Source: Hyphomicrobiales bacterium (lineage in GTDB: Bacteria; Pseudomonadota; Alphaproteobacteria; Rhizobiales; Beijerinckiaceae). From it: DNA of 64,000 bases. A program made the translations under genes and the position numbers. A model generated the notes under the pieces. The model had not been told where the DNA came from and searched no databases. It saw only the letters and a list, made by a program, of their open reading frames with translations. Positions 9,445 through 17,596 of this stretch are shown here, piece by piece; position 1 is the stretch's first letter; each line of letters opens with the position of its first letter. The stretch covers positions 3,273,501-3,337,500 of the forward strand of contig CAKNFP010000001.1 in the NCBI GenBank assembly GCA_930633525.1, in the 5' to 3' direction.

Positions 9445-9470
9445 CAAGAAAGCCCGGCATGGCACCGAGC
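9445..9470 (-). terminator. Possible intrinsic terminator
   Basis: Downstream of the gene ending at 9494, the minus strand reads GCTCGG, a 7-base loop, CCGGGC, then TTTCTTG. One pair is a G-U wobble. The stem is short, so termination may be partial; genes further along could still be reached by read-through. Confidence 0.4.
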
Positions 9471-9493
9471 GGAATGACGGGGATGGGTAACGG

Positions 9494-10042
9494 TCACGCG
9501 GCCTGTGGCAGGCGGAGCAGATCAGCCGCGGCATCGCGCCAGAAGGGATCGACCAACCGTGCCTCCAGCGAAGCGGCTCGGTAACGCAGCCGTCTCGCAT
9601 CGCCGGCGTCCAAAGCTCGGAATGCCATACCGCGCAGGCGGCTGGCTTCGGTCACGATCCTGCGTGCCTCGGCATCGGATGCGACTGGCTGTTGCCAGAG
9701 AATAATGCCGGCGCGGATTTCGCCGGCGAGGACCAGGCGCTGATCTTGGTCCTGAATGAGCATGATGCGCGGCTGAAAATACGGAAAGCTGTCTGGCCCC
9801 GTACAAATATCACCGCGCGTCACGCGCAAGGCTGCGGCCTGGATGGCCTCTTCCGGTGACGGGCATTCCCCAAGCGGGATCACGCGGTCGAAACTGTTCG
9901 CCGCGTCACTGGCGTCATAACTGGCGACGCCGAGGCACGAGAGGCGCAGCGGAAGCTTTTGCGCCTGAGAAAGCGCGGGCAGAACATCGGCAGCCAGAAT
10001 CTGACCGATGGAGCGGAAGGTTTCGGAACGGGCAAGGGTCAT
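9494..10042 (-). CDS. Conserved hypothetical protein behind a repeated leader
   Basis: 182 residues from the ATG at 10042, preceded by GGAG at about ten bases; a GTG at 10051 is an alternative. Contains a region GECPSPEEAIQAA and an Arg/Ala-rich helical C terminus. No recognised domain, signal peptide or membrane segment. It is preceded by one of the repeated leaders found also before the ParB-like and ArdC genes, which suggests co-regulation with them. Function unknown. Confidence 0.7.
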   Translation of the reverse strand: MTLARSETFRSIGQILAADVLPALSQAQKLPLRLSCLGVASYDASDAANSFDRVIPLGECPSPEEAIQAAALRVTRGDICTGPDSFPYFQPRIMLIQDQDQRLVLAGEIRAGIILWQQPVASDAEARRIVTEASRLRGMAFRALDAGDARRLRYRAASLEARLVDPFWRDAAADLLRLPQAA

Positions 10043-10052
10043 TGGAATCACT

Positions 10053-10131
10053 CCATGACGGGTGCCGGTGAGCCTCTCTCTCCGACCCTTAACCCGTCAC
10101 GGCCGAACGGCCCGCACTCTTCCTCTCTGAC
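10053..10131 (-). promoter_or_regulatory. Repeated leader element, copy A
   Basis: In mRNA sense the element runs GAGGAAGAGTGCGGG, CCGTGACGGG, a GGAGAGAGAGGCTCACCGGC tract, then CCCGTCATGG and the GGAG of the next gene. CCGTGACGGG and CCCGTCATGG can pair as a 10-bp stem with one G-U, placing the ribosome binding site right at the base of the stem. Copies B (13757-13842) and C (15243-15327) have the same order and stem. It is therefore a candidate cis-regulatory RNA or binding site shared by three genes. Confidence 0.6.
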
Positions 10132-10238
10132 CGGGCTTGTTCCCGGTTCAGCCGCCGGCGATGGGCGACCATCGCAAGGCTGAAGGCCCGATCGCGGGTG
10201 TCGCGTTCGGGCCGTCGGGGATGAGGCGCTTTCGCGCC

Positions 10239-10403
10239 TTACTCCCACGGGTCCAGCTCCAGCTTCACCATGTCGTCGTCGCCGTCGAACTCGGCGGCGG
10301 GGCAAGCGGCGTGGGTGCCGTCTCCGGCCTGGAACACAACGATCGAAACCATCAGCGTGGTGGCGAGGCTGGCGGCGAAGGCAGTGGCATCTGCATAGGA
10401 CAT
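10239..10403 (-). CDS. Small 54-residue protein with one membrane segment
   Basis: Starts MSYADATAFAASLATT at 10403 with AGGAG about eleven bases upstream, continues through a hydrophobic stretch of roughly 18 residues (ATTLMVSIVVFQAG) and ends in an acidic tail with DGDDD. It is short but has a good ribosome binding site and coding character. A perfect hairpin (10428-10446) lies just before the ribosome binding site. Probably a conserved small membrane-associated protein of the element; function unknown. Confidence 0.55.
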   Translation of the reverse strand: MSYADATAFAASLATTLMVSIVVFQAGDGTHAACPAAEFDGDDDMVKLELDPWE

Positions 10404-10841
10404 GGGTTCCGGCTCCTGTCTTTGGAGGCGGGGGACCATCCCCCGCGCGACAGGCGCCCGAAGTGTCTGACCGGATCTGCAATCACCCGAGGGCGTTCGG
10501 ACTTTTTCCGAATCCCCGAGGGCGGCACGCGCGCGCAAGCCGACCCCTTTGGGGTTGAATGTCAAAGAGACGGATCGGACCAAGGTTTGCGAATGGAAGC
10601 GGGGGATGATGCTGTGCATCTGACAGGTGCCGGAGACCCGTCGCAGATGCTCTGCCGCGCCAGTCTTGCTGTCACGATGGCATCAGGATCGTGTTCCCTT
10701 CGGGCCGAGAACGGAAAACACGCGGTTTGCCCTGGTAAAGGCAAGAGATTCATGGTGAAGCTGGAGCTGGGAGCTATGAAGCAACGAAGAGAACCCGAAG
10801 CTGCCGTTCGCGTACACTTGCACTGGAGAAGGGGCCGCGCC
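10404..10841. other. Intergenic region with a hairpin, no convincing gene
   Basis: 438 bases. At 10428-10446 is GCGGGGGA-CCA-TCCCCCGC, a perfect 8-bp stem with a three-base loop, immediately upstream of the small protein's ribosome binding site. The rest shows open frames in several directions but none with a ribosome binding site and sensible composition. Confidence 0.5.
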
Positions 10842-11414
10842 CTAGGAAGATAGAGGATGCAGAAGCAGCCCATCTTCCTTCTCGACGTAACATTCGATGT
10901 TGCTACGGATCTTTTCGAAAACCTGCGGAAGGTATTCGAAAAGATCATCCATCTTCAAATCATGGGCAAGGAAGCCGTGGTAGTTGCTGAGGTAGGAGAC
11001 GATTTCTGATCTTTCATCCGCTGGCATCGTCACCAACGGATCAGACATCCCGTAATCCCAAAAATTCGTGAGGTGGATGAACTTCGAACTGTATTCGTAT
11101 GTTAAGGATACCCACGAGTGATTGTCCTTTGCGTAAGTATGAAATTCGACATCGCGGATATCTGTCAATTTTCCTTTGGCGGTGCGTCGCTGCCAGCGTG
11201 CCCCCGAGAGGAAATCCCGGCACAGTTCATCACGATCTGTAAGCGGAACAGAGAAGGTCAAATAATCGACCCGCATGAGGTTATCGATTTCCTGACGGAT
11301 GATTGCGGCGCAGGCACCGTAGAGTCCTTGGGCGTAGAGCATTCCGAAGGCCTGATTGTGCTCGCGCGAGCGCTTCTCGACGAGGCGCATATACGCCCTA
11401 AGGTTCTCGTGCAT
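10842..11414 (-). CDS. Hypothetical protein, probable cargo gene
   Basis: 190 residues starting MHENLRAYMRLVEKRSREHNQ. A helical N-terminal half resembles small proteins that contain a HEPN-like or DUF-type helical bundle (EHNQAFGMLYAQGLYGACAAIIRQEIDNLM), followed by a tryptophan/tyrosine-rich half. I see no complete RxxxxH motif and assign no function. Codon use is less GC-biased than in the flanking backbone genes, and the gene sits between two terminated units, which suggests it was inserted as cargo. Confidence 0.65.
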   Translation of the reverse strand: MHENLRAYMRLVEKRSREHNQAFGMLYAQGLYGACAAIIRQEIDNLMRVDYLTFSVPLTDRDELCRDFLSGARWQRRTAKGKLTDIRDVEFHTYAKDNHSWVSLTYEYSSKFIHLTNFWDYGMSDPLVTMPADERSEIVSYLSNYHGFLAHDLKMDDLFEYLPQVFEKIRSNIECYVEKEDGLLLHPLSS

Positions 11415-11532
11415 TACGTCCCGCCTTTCTCAACTCGATCCAGAGTAGCAAAGCTGGCCACCTGAGCTTGTAATGACATTATTGGCTCAAGCTGCCCCAA
11501 GGCGCAATGGCAGCTAAGTCCCGATAACTTCG

Positions 11533-11562
11533 AAAGAAAAAGCCCGATCACAAGGACCGGGC
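11533..11562 (-). terminator. Intrinsic terminator of the ParB-like gene
   Basis: The minus strand reads GCCCGGTC, a five-base loop, GATCGGGC and then TTTTTCTTTC. The stem is 8 bp with one G-U pair and is followed by a clear U tract, 57 bases after the stop of the ParB-like gene. This is the best intrinsic terminator in the backbone block. Confidence 0.75.
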
Positions 11563-11618
11563 GAGTTGCGGAAACGGAGGGTGATAAACGGGGCGACCGA
11601 AGCCGCCCCGCATGAGCG

Positions 11619-13748
11619 CTATTCTGCCGCGACCATATGCTGTTCTTCCTCATCGTCAGCCGGATCGTCTTCGCCATCGCCTGAGAGGAAATCGGGCAGA
11701 TCGTCGGCTTCCGCCGCAGCGCCCGATGCCGGATCGACTTCGATACCTTCGTCCACCATGCGCAGCGGCTCAGGCAGCCAACCGGTATCGGCCAGCAGGC
11801 GTTCGGCTTCCTTGGCCATGTCGCCCTTCTTGAGGTGCGCGATCAGATCGGCAGCCCGGTCTCCGGCCCCTTCGCGCACGGCTTCGAGGATGCGCGGCTT
11901 GGTTACGCGGCCGAGATAGTTGCCAACGGTCGGTCTCCAGCCCACGGCCACCATGTCGAGGCCGGTCGAACGGGCCAGCCGGTCAGCCTGCGACAGGCGG
12001 ATGTCCAGCCCGTGCTGGCTGACGCCCGTGCCGCTATAGGGGTTGGGCTTCTCATAGAGCGCGTTGACACCGAAGCTGACGCAATGGGCGAGCAACTCCA
12101 TGCGCGAACCATCATCCAGATCGCTCAGCCAATCCCAGAGGGCGTCATCGTCTGCCGGGACATGATCGCCCCAGCGTTCGTGCCGGTCAGCGATAGTCTT
12201 GGCCGAAGCGCTGTCGCGCAGATCCTCGGCCTGCGCTGGCAGATGAACCTCTCGGACCTGGGCTTCCAGGCAACCGCGACCGGAATGCGGCATGAAGCAA
12301 TCCATGACCAGCCGGTGCAGCAGCGCCGTCATGGCGACATGAGGATTGCCAGCGACGGCGTCACGAAGCGCCAGGGTCCGATGCGCGGTCAGCTCGCTGA
12401 CCAGCCGGTCGGGCAGCGGTTTGACGGTATCGGCCTCGTCTTCCTCCTCCGGCTCAGGGGACTGGCCGCCGAGCGTGATGACCGCCCGATAGGCCGGGCT
12501 ATCGGGGTCACGCGCGGTCGCCCCGGCATCGGGGTCATCCGTGCTGTCCGGTTCGGCAACCGCCTCATCCTCGGGACGAACATAGCCGCGCTCCACCAGC
12601 AAGGAGCCATCGGCGTCGATGCTGATGAATACACCTGCCTTGCCGATCTGTTCCGGCTCGAAGGTCATCGGACGGCGTTCGAAGGTTTCCAGCGCCTGTT
12701 CGATCTCACCGAGGCGGGCGTCGATCTCGTCAGGCAGCTCATCAGCCTCGCCATATTCGGCTTCAAGCCGGTCATATTCGTCCCGCAATGCCTCGCGCGT
12801 GGCGCGTTCCCCTTCGCTCAGATCGACCGTGATGCCGACAATCTGGCGAAGGCCATGATCGTGACCGTAGGGAAAGGTGATGGCGACCTCGATCCATTTC
12901 CAGCCCTCGGCGGCGATGGCTTCGGCTTCCGCCTTCAGCTTTTCGCCCACCAGCCGGTCGAGCAACACCGGATCTTGCAGCCAGCCGCCATCGTCCTGCT
13001 GGAAGAGATCGCGCAGCACGCATCCGCCAGCGTCCTCATAGGTGTCGATACCGACGAAGACCGCCCGCTTGTCGGCGGCGCGGACCGTGGTTTCGGTCAG
13101 CAAGCGCCGGATGTGGTAAGGTTCCTTCTGCCAGCCATCCTTGATCGCTTCCCAGACCTGCTCCTGACGGGCATGGTCAGAACTGACGCTGAAGACCATG
13201 AGCTGTTCCAGCGTCATGCCGTCCTCGGCATAGACGTCGAGCAATGCCGGTGAGACGGAAACCAGACGCAGGCGCTGCTTCACCACCTTGGCATCCACAA
13301 AGAAGGCGGCGGCGATGGCTTCCTCGGTCATGCCCTTTTCGCGCATGGCCTGGAAGGCGCGGAACTGATCGAGCGGATGCAGCGGCGCACGCTCGATGTT
13401 CTCAGCGAGTGAAACCTCGTCGATCAGCACATCGGCGCTGGCCTCCGACACCACGCACGGGACCGGCGCGATTTTGGCGAGGCGCTTCTGCTTGACCAGC
13501 AGTTCCAGCGCGCGGAACCGGCGACCGCCGGCAGGCACCTCAAACATGCCGGTTTCCTTGCCCTCGGCATCCACCACCGGGCGGACATGCAGGGACTGGA
13601 TCAGGCCGCGACGGGCGATGGACTCGGCCAGTTCCTCGACCGAGATCCCGGCTTTGACGCGCCGGACGTTGGACTGGCTGAGAACCAGCTTGTTGAAGGG
13701 AATGTCGCGTGAGGACGACAGGGTGATCTTCTGAACGGCAGTGGCCAT
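11619..13748 (-). CDS. ParB/Srx-family DNA-binding partition-like protein
   Basis: 709 residues. The N-terminal ParB/Srx domain shows SQSNVRR near 25, PAGGRRFRAL near 72 (CTP/nucleotide-binding box II type) and ENIERAPLHPLDQFRAF near 116, followed by a helix-turn-helix (EEAIAAAFFVDAKVVKQRLRL). The long acidic C-terminal part, about 450 residues, ends in a cluster of Asp/Glu and has no recognised domain. Much longer than chromosomal ParB (about 300 residues); large versions of this type are typical of conjugative elements, where they may act in partition or gene regulation. No parA is adjacent, so a classical partition role is uncertain. Preceded by leader copy B and followed by a strong terminator. 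Confidence 0.9.
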   Translation of the reverse strand: MATAVQKITLSSSRDIPFNKLVLSQSNVRRVKAGISVEELAESIARRGLIQSLHVRPVVDAEGKETGMFEVPAGGRRFRALELLVKQKRLAKIAPVPCVVSEASADVLIDEVSLAENIERAPLHPLDQFRAFQAMREKGMTEEAIAAAFFVDAKVVKQRLRLVSVSPALLDVYAEDGMTLEQLMVFSVSSDHARQEQVWEAIKDGWQKEPYHIRRLLTETTVRAADKRAVFVGIDTYEDAGGCVLRDLFQQDDGGWLQDPVLLDRLVGEKLKAEAEAIAAEGWKWIEVAITFPYGHDHGLRQIVGITVDLSEGERATREALRDEYDRLEAEYGEADELPDEIDARLGEIEQALETFERRPMTFEPEQIGKAGVFISIDADGSLLVERGYVRPEDEAVAEPDSTDDPDAGATARDPDSPAYRAVITLGGQSPEPEEEDEADTVKPLPDRLVSELTAHRTLALRDAVAGNPHVAMTALLHRLVMDCFMPHSGRGCLEAQVREVHLPAQAEDLRDSASAKTIADRHERWGDHVPADDDALWDWLSDLDDGSRMELLAHCVSFGVNALYEKPNPYSGTGVSQHGLDIRLSQADRLARSTGLDMVAVGWRPTVGNYLGRVTKPRILEAVREGAGDRAADLIAHLKKGDMAKEAERLLADTGWLPEPLRMVDEGIEVDPASGAAAEADDLPDFLSGDGEDDPADDEEEQHMVAAE

Positions 13749-13756
13749 GTCAGTTA

Positions 13757-13842
13757 CTCCATGACGGACGCCGGTGAGCCTCTCTCTCCGGCTATCAGCC
13801 CGTCACGAAGCGAAGCGCCGCACTCTTCCTCTGAAGAGAGCG
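13757..13842 (-). promoter_or_regulatory. Repeated leader element, copy B (ParB-like gene)
   Basis: Same order as copy A in mRNA sense: GAGGAAGAGTGCGGC, CGTGACGGG, GGAGAGAGAGGCTCACCGGC, then CGTCATGGAGT directly before the start region. The two CGTGACGGG/CGTCATGG arms can pair, and the GGAG ribosome binding site touches the 3' arm. Conserved sequence between non-homologous genes makes a shared regulatory role likely. Confidence 0.6.
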
Positions 13843-13872
13843 ACGCCAGCCGCAGAACCTGAAACCCGGAAA

Positions 13873-14268
13873 TCAGGCACTCCGGTTTTCCGTATCGGCG
13901 GATGTACGGGAAAAGCCCGCACCGACGCGGTAGAGCAGACGCTCGGCGGCGCGGATGCTGCCGGTCTCACGGGCGGCCTCGGCCCAGACCGAGATCGGGA
14001 AATCCCCGGTGAACAGCAGATCGCGCTCGATGCCCATGCCGAAGGGCAGCCGGACTGACTGCATCTCGCCAAGGCTCCATGACCCCAGTTCGGGAGAACC
14101 GAGATCGGCCAGGCCGAACATGATGTCGCCATCGTCATCCAGTTCGGTGGCGAGCCAAACGCCCGCGCCGAGGGGGTTGAAGAACTTCACGACCGGGATG
14201 TGATCCTGATCGCGCTGACGACCATTCGCCAGCAGGCGGTCGCGCTGTGTGCCGGTCAGGAGGATCAT
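13873..14268 (-). CDS. DUF2958 family protein
   Basis: 131 residues. Shows the DUF2958 pattern: KFFNPLGAGVWLATELDDDGDIMFGLADLG, then ELGSWSLGEM and GIERDLLF. These small single-domain proteins accompany ArdC-type genes on plasmids and integrative elements; their biochemical role is unknown. The start overlaps the stop of the upstream ArdC gene by four bases (ATGA), so the two are co-translated. Confidence 0.88.
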   Translation of the reverse strand: MILLTGTQRDRLLANGRQRDQDHIPVVKFFNPLGAGVWLATELDDDGDIMFGLADLGSPELGSWSLGEMQSVRLPFGMGIERDLLFTGDFPISVWAEAARETGSIRAAERLLYRVGAGFSRTSADTENRSA

Positions 14269-15233
14269 GCCGCAGCCCTCCGATCGGTTTCGGTTACGCT
14301 GGCATCCGGCTCCACGGTGTCTTCGACCGGCAGATGCGACAGCAGCCAGTCCGCCGCCTTACTGGCCTGCGAGGCCGCGCGGAGAATGGCGCGGGAATCC
14401 TCGCGCATGACCTCCAACCACGACCCAATGTAATCGGCATGGCGGACGGTCGGCACGATCCCGAGCGCCGCGCAGCTGAAAGCCGCGGTTTGCTCGGCAA
14501 TCATTTCCTCGAAGGCGTATTTCTTCGAGCCGAACGAACCGGTCAGATCGCGGTTGAGACGGCTGTGATGGCCGCTGGCGTGCCCCAGTTCGTGCAGGGC
14601 CGTCCGGTGCCAGTTGATCGGCTCGAAATAGGCTTGCGGAGGCGGCACCTGCACATAGTCGAGCGATGGCATATAGAAGGCGCGATTACCACCGATACGG
14701 AAGTCGATGCCGGTGGCCCCGATCAGCGCCTCGACCCGAGGTTCGATCGTGCCCGGCGGGGGTGGCGGCGCGACTGCCGTGATGTCATCGGGCAGGCCAT
14801 CGCATTGTGCGGCATTGAAGACCGTGAACCGCTTCAGGAATGGAATGGATTGCGCATCCTCACCCGTCTCGCGGGCCCGGCGCTTTTCGTCCTCGGGGGT
14901 GAAGCGGTCGGCATAAACGACGGTGGTGCCGCGCTCGCCCTTGCGGACATTGCCGCCAAGCGAAAGCGCCTGGCGAAAGGTGAGCCACGCCTGACCGGGA
15001 AAACCATGCTGGATGACAGCGCCCCAGAGGATGAGAATATTGATGCCTGAATAGGACCGGCCGGTTGAAGCATTTCTCGGCAGGCCCAGCGGGGCGGTAT
15101 CGGGCGACGCTCCCCAGGGCTGGACCCAGGGAATACGCCCTTGCTCCAGCTCGGCGATGATCTTGTTGGTGATGTCGTCGTAAAGGTTGCCACGCGCGCC
15201 ACTGTCCACGCGGCTGCGATCATGTCTGGCCAT
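14265..15233 (-). CDS. ardC: ArdC-type anti-restriction protein with zincin-like domain
   Basis: 322 residues. N-terminal single-stranded DNA-binding ArdC domain (residues about 15-145, with YSGINILILW and GERGTTVVYADRF), C-terminal zincin-like domain with HELGH at 214-218 followed by SGHHSRL. ArdC proteins coat or protect incoming plasmid DNA against host restriction during conjugation; the metallopeptidase-like domain is of unproven activity. First gene of the minus-strand block, preceded by leader copy C, coupled to DUF2958. It supports the view that this block belongs to a conjugative element and borders the defence island. Confidence 0.9.
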   Translation of the reverse strand: MARHDRSRVDSGARGNLYDDITNKIIAELEQGRIPWVQPWGASPDTAPLGLPRNASTGRSYSGINILILWGAVIQHGFPGQAWLTFRQALSLGGNVRKGERGTTVVYADRFTPEDEKRRARETGEDAQSIPFLKRFTVFNAAQCDGLPDDITAVAPPPPPGTIEPRVEALIGATGIDFRIGGNRAFYMPSLDYVQVPPPQAYFEPINWHRTALHELGHASGHHSRLNRDLTGSFGSKKYAFEEMIAEQTAAFSCAALGIVPTVRHADYIGSWLEVMREDSRAILRAASQASKAADWLLSHLPVEDTVEPDASVTETDRRAAA

Positions 15234-15242
15234 CGGGATGAT

Positions 15243-15327
15243 CTCCGCGACGGGCGCCGGAAGCCTCTCTTCCAGCCCTCAACCCGTCACGGAAAACCCG
15301 TCCACACTCTCACTCTCAGGGGGCGTT
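15243..15327 (-). promoter_or_regulatory. Repeated leader element, copy C (ardC)
   Basis: In mRNA sense: GAGAGTGAGAGTGTGG, CCGTGACGGG, GGAAGAGAGGCTTCCGGCG, CCCGTCGCGGAG. The arms CCGTGACGGG and CCCGTCGCGG pair over 10 positions. The arm sequences differ slightly from copies A and B in ways that keep most pairs (CATGG against CGCGG), which is what a selected RNA hairpin would show. Confidence 0.6.
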
Positions 15328-15437
15328 GCGGGGTCTCCCCGCAGAAGGGGGTGCGTCGGCAACGCCAGTGCCGACCAGGGGGAATGCTTTCCCCGCTTAG
15401 ATTAGTTTACTCCCAAAATCAGTTACCTGCCAAAGGC

Positions 15438-16208
15438 TCATACCCAATTGGTATCCAGCCACTCGCGAAGGTGCTCGATGCGCCAGGCCAAAAGCGTCCT
15501 CGTGTCCTTGTCCCAGCGACGAAGCAGGCCAGTGACCACCGCATCGTCAGGTGTCCACTGGCCTCCGCTATTCGTCACCTCCAGATAGCGTGTGTTCCAG
15601 ACCAACGATCCGCTGAATCCTTGGGCATCCTCGAATTTCATTTCCTTTGCGGCCTCCTGCGAGGTTTGGCTAGTCAGGCTTGTATTCTCGGGCTCCCAGA
15701 ACAATTCGAATATCTGGTCGTCGCCGCTATTCTTCTTTTCCTGTGTGGCGTACCCAGTTCCATTCGTCTGATGCACATCGAATGCGTACTGGGCGTTTTC
15801 CCCCGAGATCCCCCGGAAAAATAGGATCTCGGCCTGTTGCGATGGCACGTGACGCGGGGCAAAGCGTTCTATAGGGACGACTTGTGCCTGATGAGAGCAC
15901 GCGTTCCAGGCCGAGTCACTGATGGCAGCAAAGGCCGCATCGATCGGGTGTTTTTCCATCGCCCATGGCCCTTGATGCTCAAAGACATCGTCGCTGCCGT
16001 AGAATCGGTAATGCATCGGTTGTTCTTGGGCGACATGCTCACAACTGAGCACCATGCGGCGAGCATCGCGCAATACGTATGATCCCGTCCCCACAAGGCG
16101 GACATTCCACTCGTTTGCTGTTCCAAGTGGCGTAACGAACGGTCGGGTATGCATAAGCATATCGTTCGTAACCTTTTCGCAGATCGTTTTCCATTGTTGC
16201 GGCGTCAT
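15438..16208 (-). CDS. Trypsin-like protease-fold protein, probable defence gene
   Basis: 256 residues from the ATG at 16208 (MTPQQWKT), which has AGAGGA about ten bases before it; an upstream ATG at 16235 is possible. The layout is that of a chymotrypsin-fold protease: GTGSYV at 40-45 and SCEHV with His 58, PIDAAFA with Asp 90, and GFSGS with candidate nucleophile Ser 199, in the H-D-S order. No signal peptide, so a cytoplasmic protease is expected. Stand-alone trypsin-like domains occur in anti-phage systems as effectors. It is divergent from the Fic gene and lies next to SPARSA. Catalytic assignment is by motif spacing only. Confidence 0.6.
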   Translation of the reverse strand: MTPQQWKTICEKVTNDMLMHTRPFVTPLGTANEWNVRLVGTGSYVLRDARRMVLSCEHVAQEQPMHYRFYGSDDVFEHQGPWAMEKHPIDAAFAAISDSAWNACSHQAQVVPIERFAPRHVPSQQAEILFFRGISGENAQYAFDVHQTNGTGYATQEKKNSGDDQIFELFWEPENTSLTSQTSQEAAKEMKFEDAQGFSGSLVWNTRYLEVTNSGGQWTPDDAVVTGLLRRWDKDTRTLLAWRIEHLREWLDTNWV

Positions 16209-16323
16209 CGTGGATAATCCTCTCATTACAAACACTTTCGGCGTGCTTCAGGTACTGAAAAAAGCAAAATACTGCCAAAAAACCTTATGGGCGTACCCGC
16301 CGATGATGGTGTCGATCGTTATT

Positions 16324-16383
16324 TAAGGTCACTTACCTTAGCCTAGTCGCTATTTAAGCCAAAGGCCAATTGCTTAAATAGCG
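16324..16383 (+). promoter_or_regulatory. Two perfect palindromes before the fic gene
   Basis: TAAGGT-CACTT-ACCTTA lies at 16324-16340 and CGCTATTTAAGC, 12 bases, GCTTAAATAGCG at 16348-16383. Both are perfect inverted repeats, and the second ends 20 bases before the Fic start codon. They are AT-rich against a GC-rich background and fit operators for an autorepressor, perhaps the winged-helix part of the Fic protein itself, or a hairpin in the mRNA leader. Confidence 0.6.
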
Positions 16384-16403
16384 TAGCACCCGCATAGTGA
16401 GGT

Positions 16404-17585
16404 ATGTCCGAATCAGCATTCAGCTTCCGGCTAGGCCGCTTTGTCGAGACCCCTGTTGCGGGAGAAATCGTGCGCGCCTTCGTGCCGCCCTCACTGCCGC
16501 CCGAGCCGCCGATCGACGTGCTGGCCCTTCTAGAGCGGCTAGGCCTAGCCGAACGCGCGTTGGGTCGTCTGGACGGGATCACGATGTTGCTCCCGCGTCA
16601 GGAGCTGTTCCTCTACATGTATGTAAGGAAGGAAGCTGTCCTCTCGTCCCAGATCGAAGGAACGCAGTCCACCCTTTCGGACCTGCTCCGCTTCGAAACC
16701 GAGGCGCAAGCCGGCCAGCCGATCGACGACATCCGTGAAGTGTCGAACTACGTCGATGCGATGATGTATGGGCTGGAGCGTCTGGAAGACCTGCCGCTGT
16801 CACTGCGTCTGATCCGCGAGATGCATGAGCGACTGCTGCAAAGCGGGCGTGGCGGCACGAAAAATCCCGGCGAGTTTCGGCGGTCTCAGAACTGGATCGG
16901 TGGTTCACGTCCAGGCAACGCATTGTTCGTGCCGCCACCGCCGACCGAGATGGATGCTTGTCTCGATGCGCTTGAGCGCTTCATGCACGAGGACGGCTCG
17001 CGTCTGCCCGCACTGATCAAGGCCGGGCTGCTGCATGTCCAATTCGAGACCATCCACCCGTTCCTGGATGGAAACGGCAGGATCGGTCGCTTGTTGGTGA
17101 CGCTGTACCTGTGTGTCAACGGTGTGCTGCGCAAGCCGCTGCTCTATCTGAGCCTTTACCTTAAAACGCATCGCGCCGACTATTACCGCCTGCTTCAGGA
17201 GGTGCGCGAGCACGGGGCATGGGAAGCCTGGCTCGATTTCTTCCTTGCCGGTGTTGCGGATACTGCCAATCAAGCATTCGAAGCAGCAACCCGGATTGTC
17301 GATCTGTTCAAGGAAGACCGCGAGCGGATCACGACAGAGAGCGACCGGGCAGGCTCCGCGCTCCGTATCCACGATCTGTTTCAGCAAAACCCGTTCCTGA
17401 CGGCCAACCAACTCGTTCAGCAAACAGGGCTCTCAGCCCCCACTGTCAATGCGGCGCTCGCTGATCTGGAACGGTTCGGCATCGTCGAAGAAATCACCGG
17501 ACGCAAACGGGGGCGCGTGTTCAGTTACCGGCGTTATCTTGCCATCTTGAGCGAGGGAACCGACCCGCTCCCCACGACGGCCTGA
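16404..17585 (+). CDS. Fic-family protein with winged-helix C terminus
   Basis: 393 residues. Fic proteins transfer AMP or other nucleotide moieties to target proteins. The Fic_N region carries the inhibitory helix motif SSQIEG at 81-86 (S/TxxxEG, class II, N-terminal), the core motif HPFLDGNGRIGR at 218-229 is complete with catalytic His 218, and a winged helix-turn-helix (QNPFLTANQLVQQTGLSAPTVNAAL) lies near the C terminus. This architecture is the common Fic-wHTH type, often self-regulating. It stands 12 bases ahead of the SPARSA pair in the same direction and could be co-transcribed with it. Whether it modifies host or phage proteins is unknown. Confidence 0.9.
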   Translation: MSESAFSFRLGRFVETPVAGEIVRAFVPPSLPPEPPIDVLALLERLGLAERALGRLDGITMLLPRQELFLYMYVRKEAVLSSQIEGTQSTLSDLLRFETEAQAGQPIDDIREVSNYVDAMMYGLERLEDLPLSLRLIREMHERLLQSGRGGTKNPGEFRRSQNWIGGSRPGNALFVPPPPTEMDACLDALERFMHEDGSRLPALIKAGLLHVQFETIHPFLDGNGRIGRLLVTLYLCVNGVLRKPLLYLSLYLKTHRADYYRLLQEVREHGAWEAWLDFFLAGVADTANQAFEAATRIVDLFKEDRERITTESDRAGSALRIHDLFQQNPFLTANQLVQQTGLSAPTVNAALADLERFGIVEEITGRKRGRVFSYRRYLAILSEGTDPLPTTA

Positions 17586-17596
17586 AAGGGGAGCCT

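Noticed and set aside
11835..13253. 472-residue open frame on the plus strand
   Set aside because: Antisense of the ParB-like gene, which has clear ParB motifs in the other strand.
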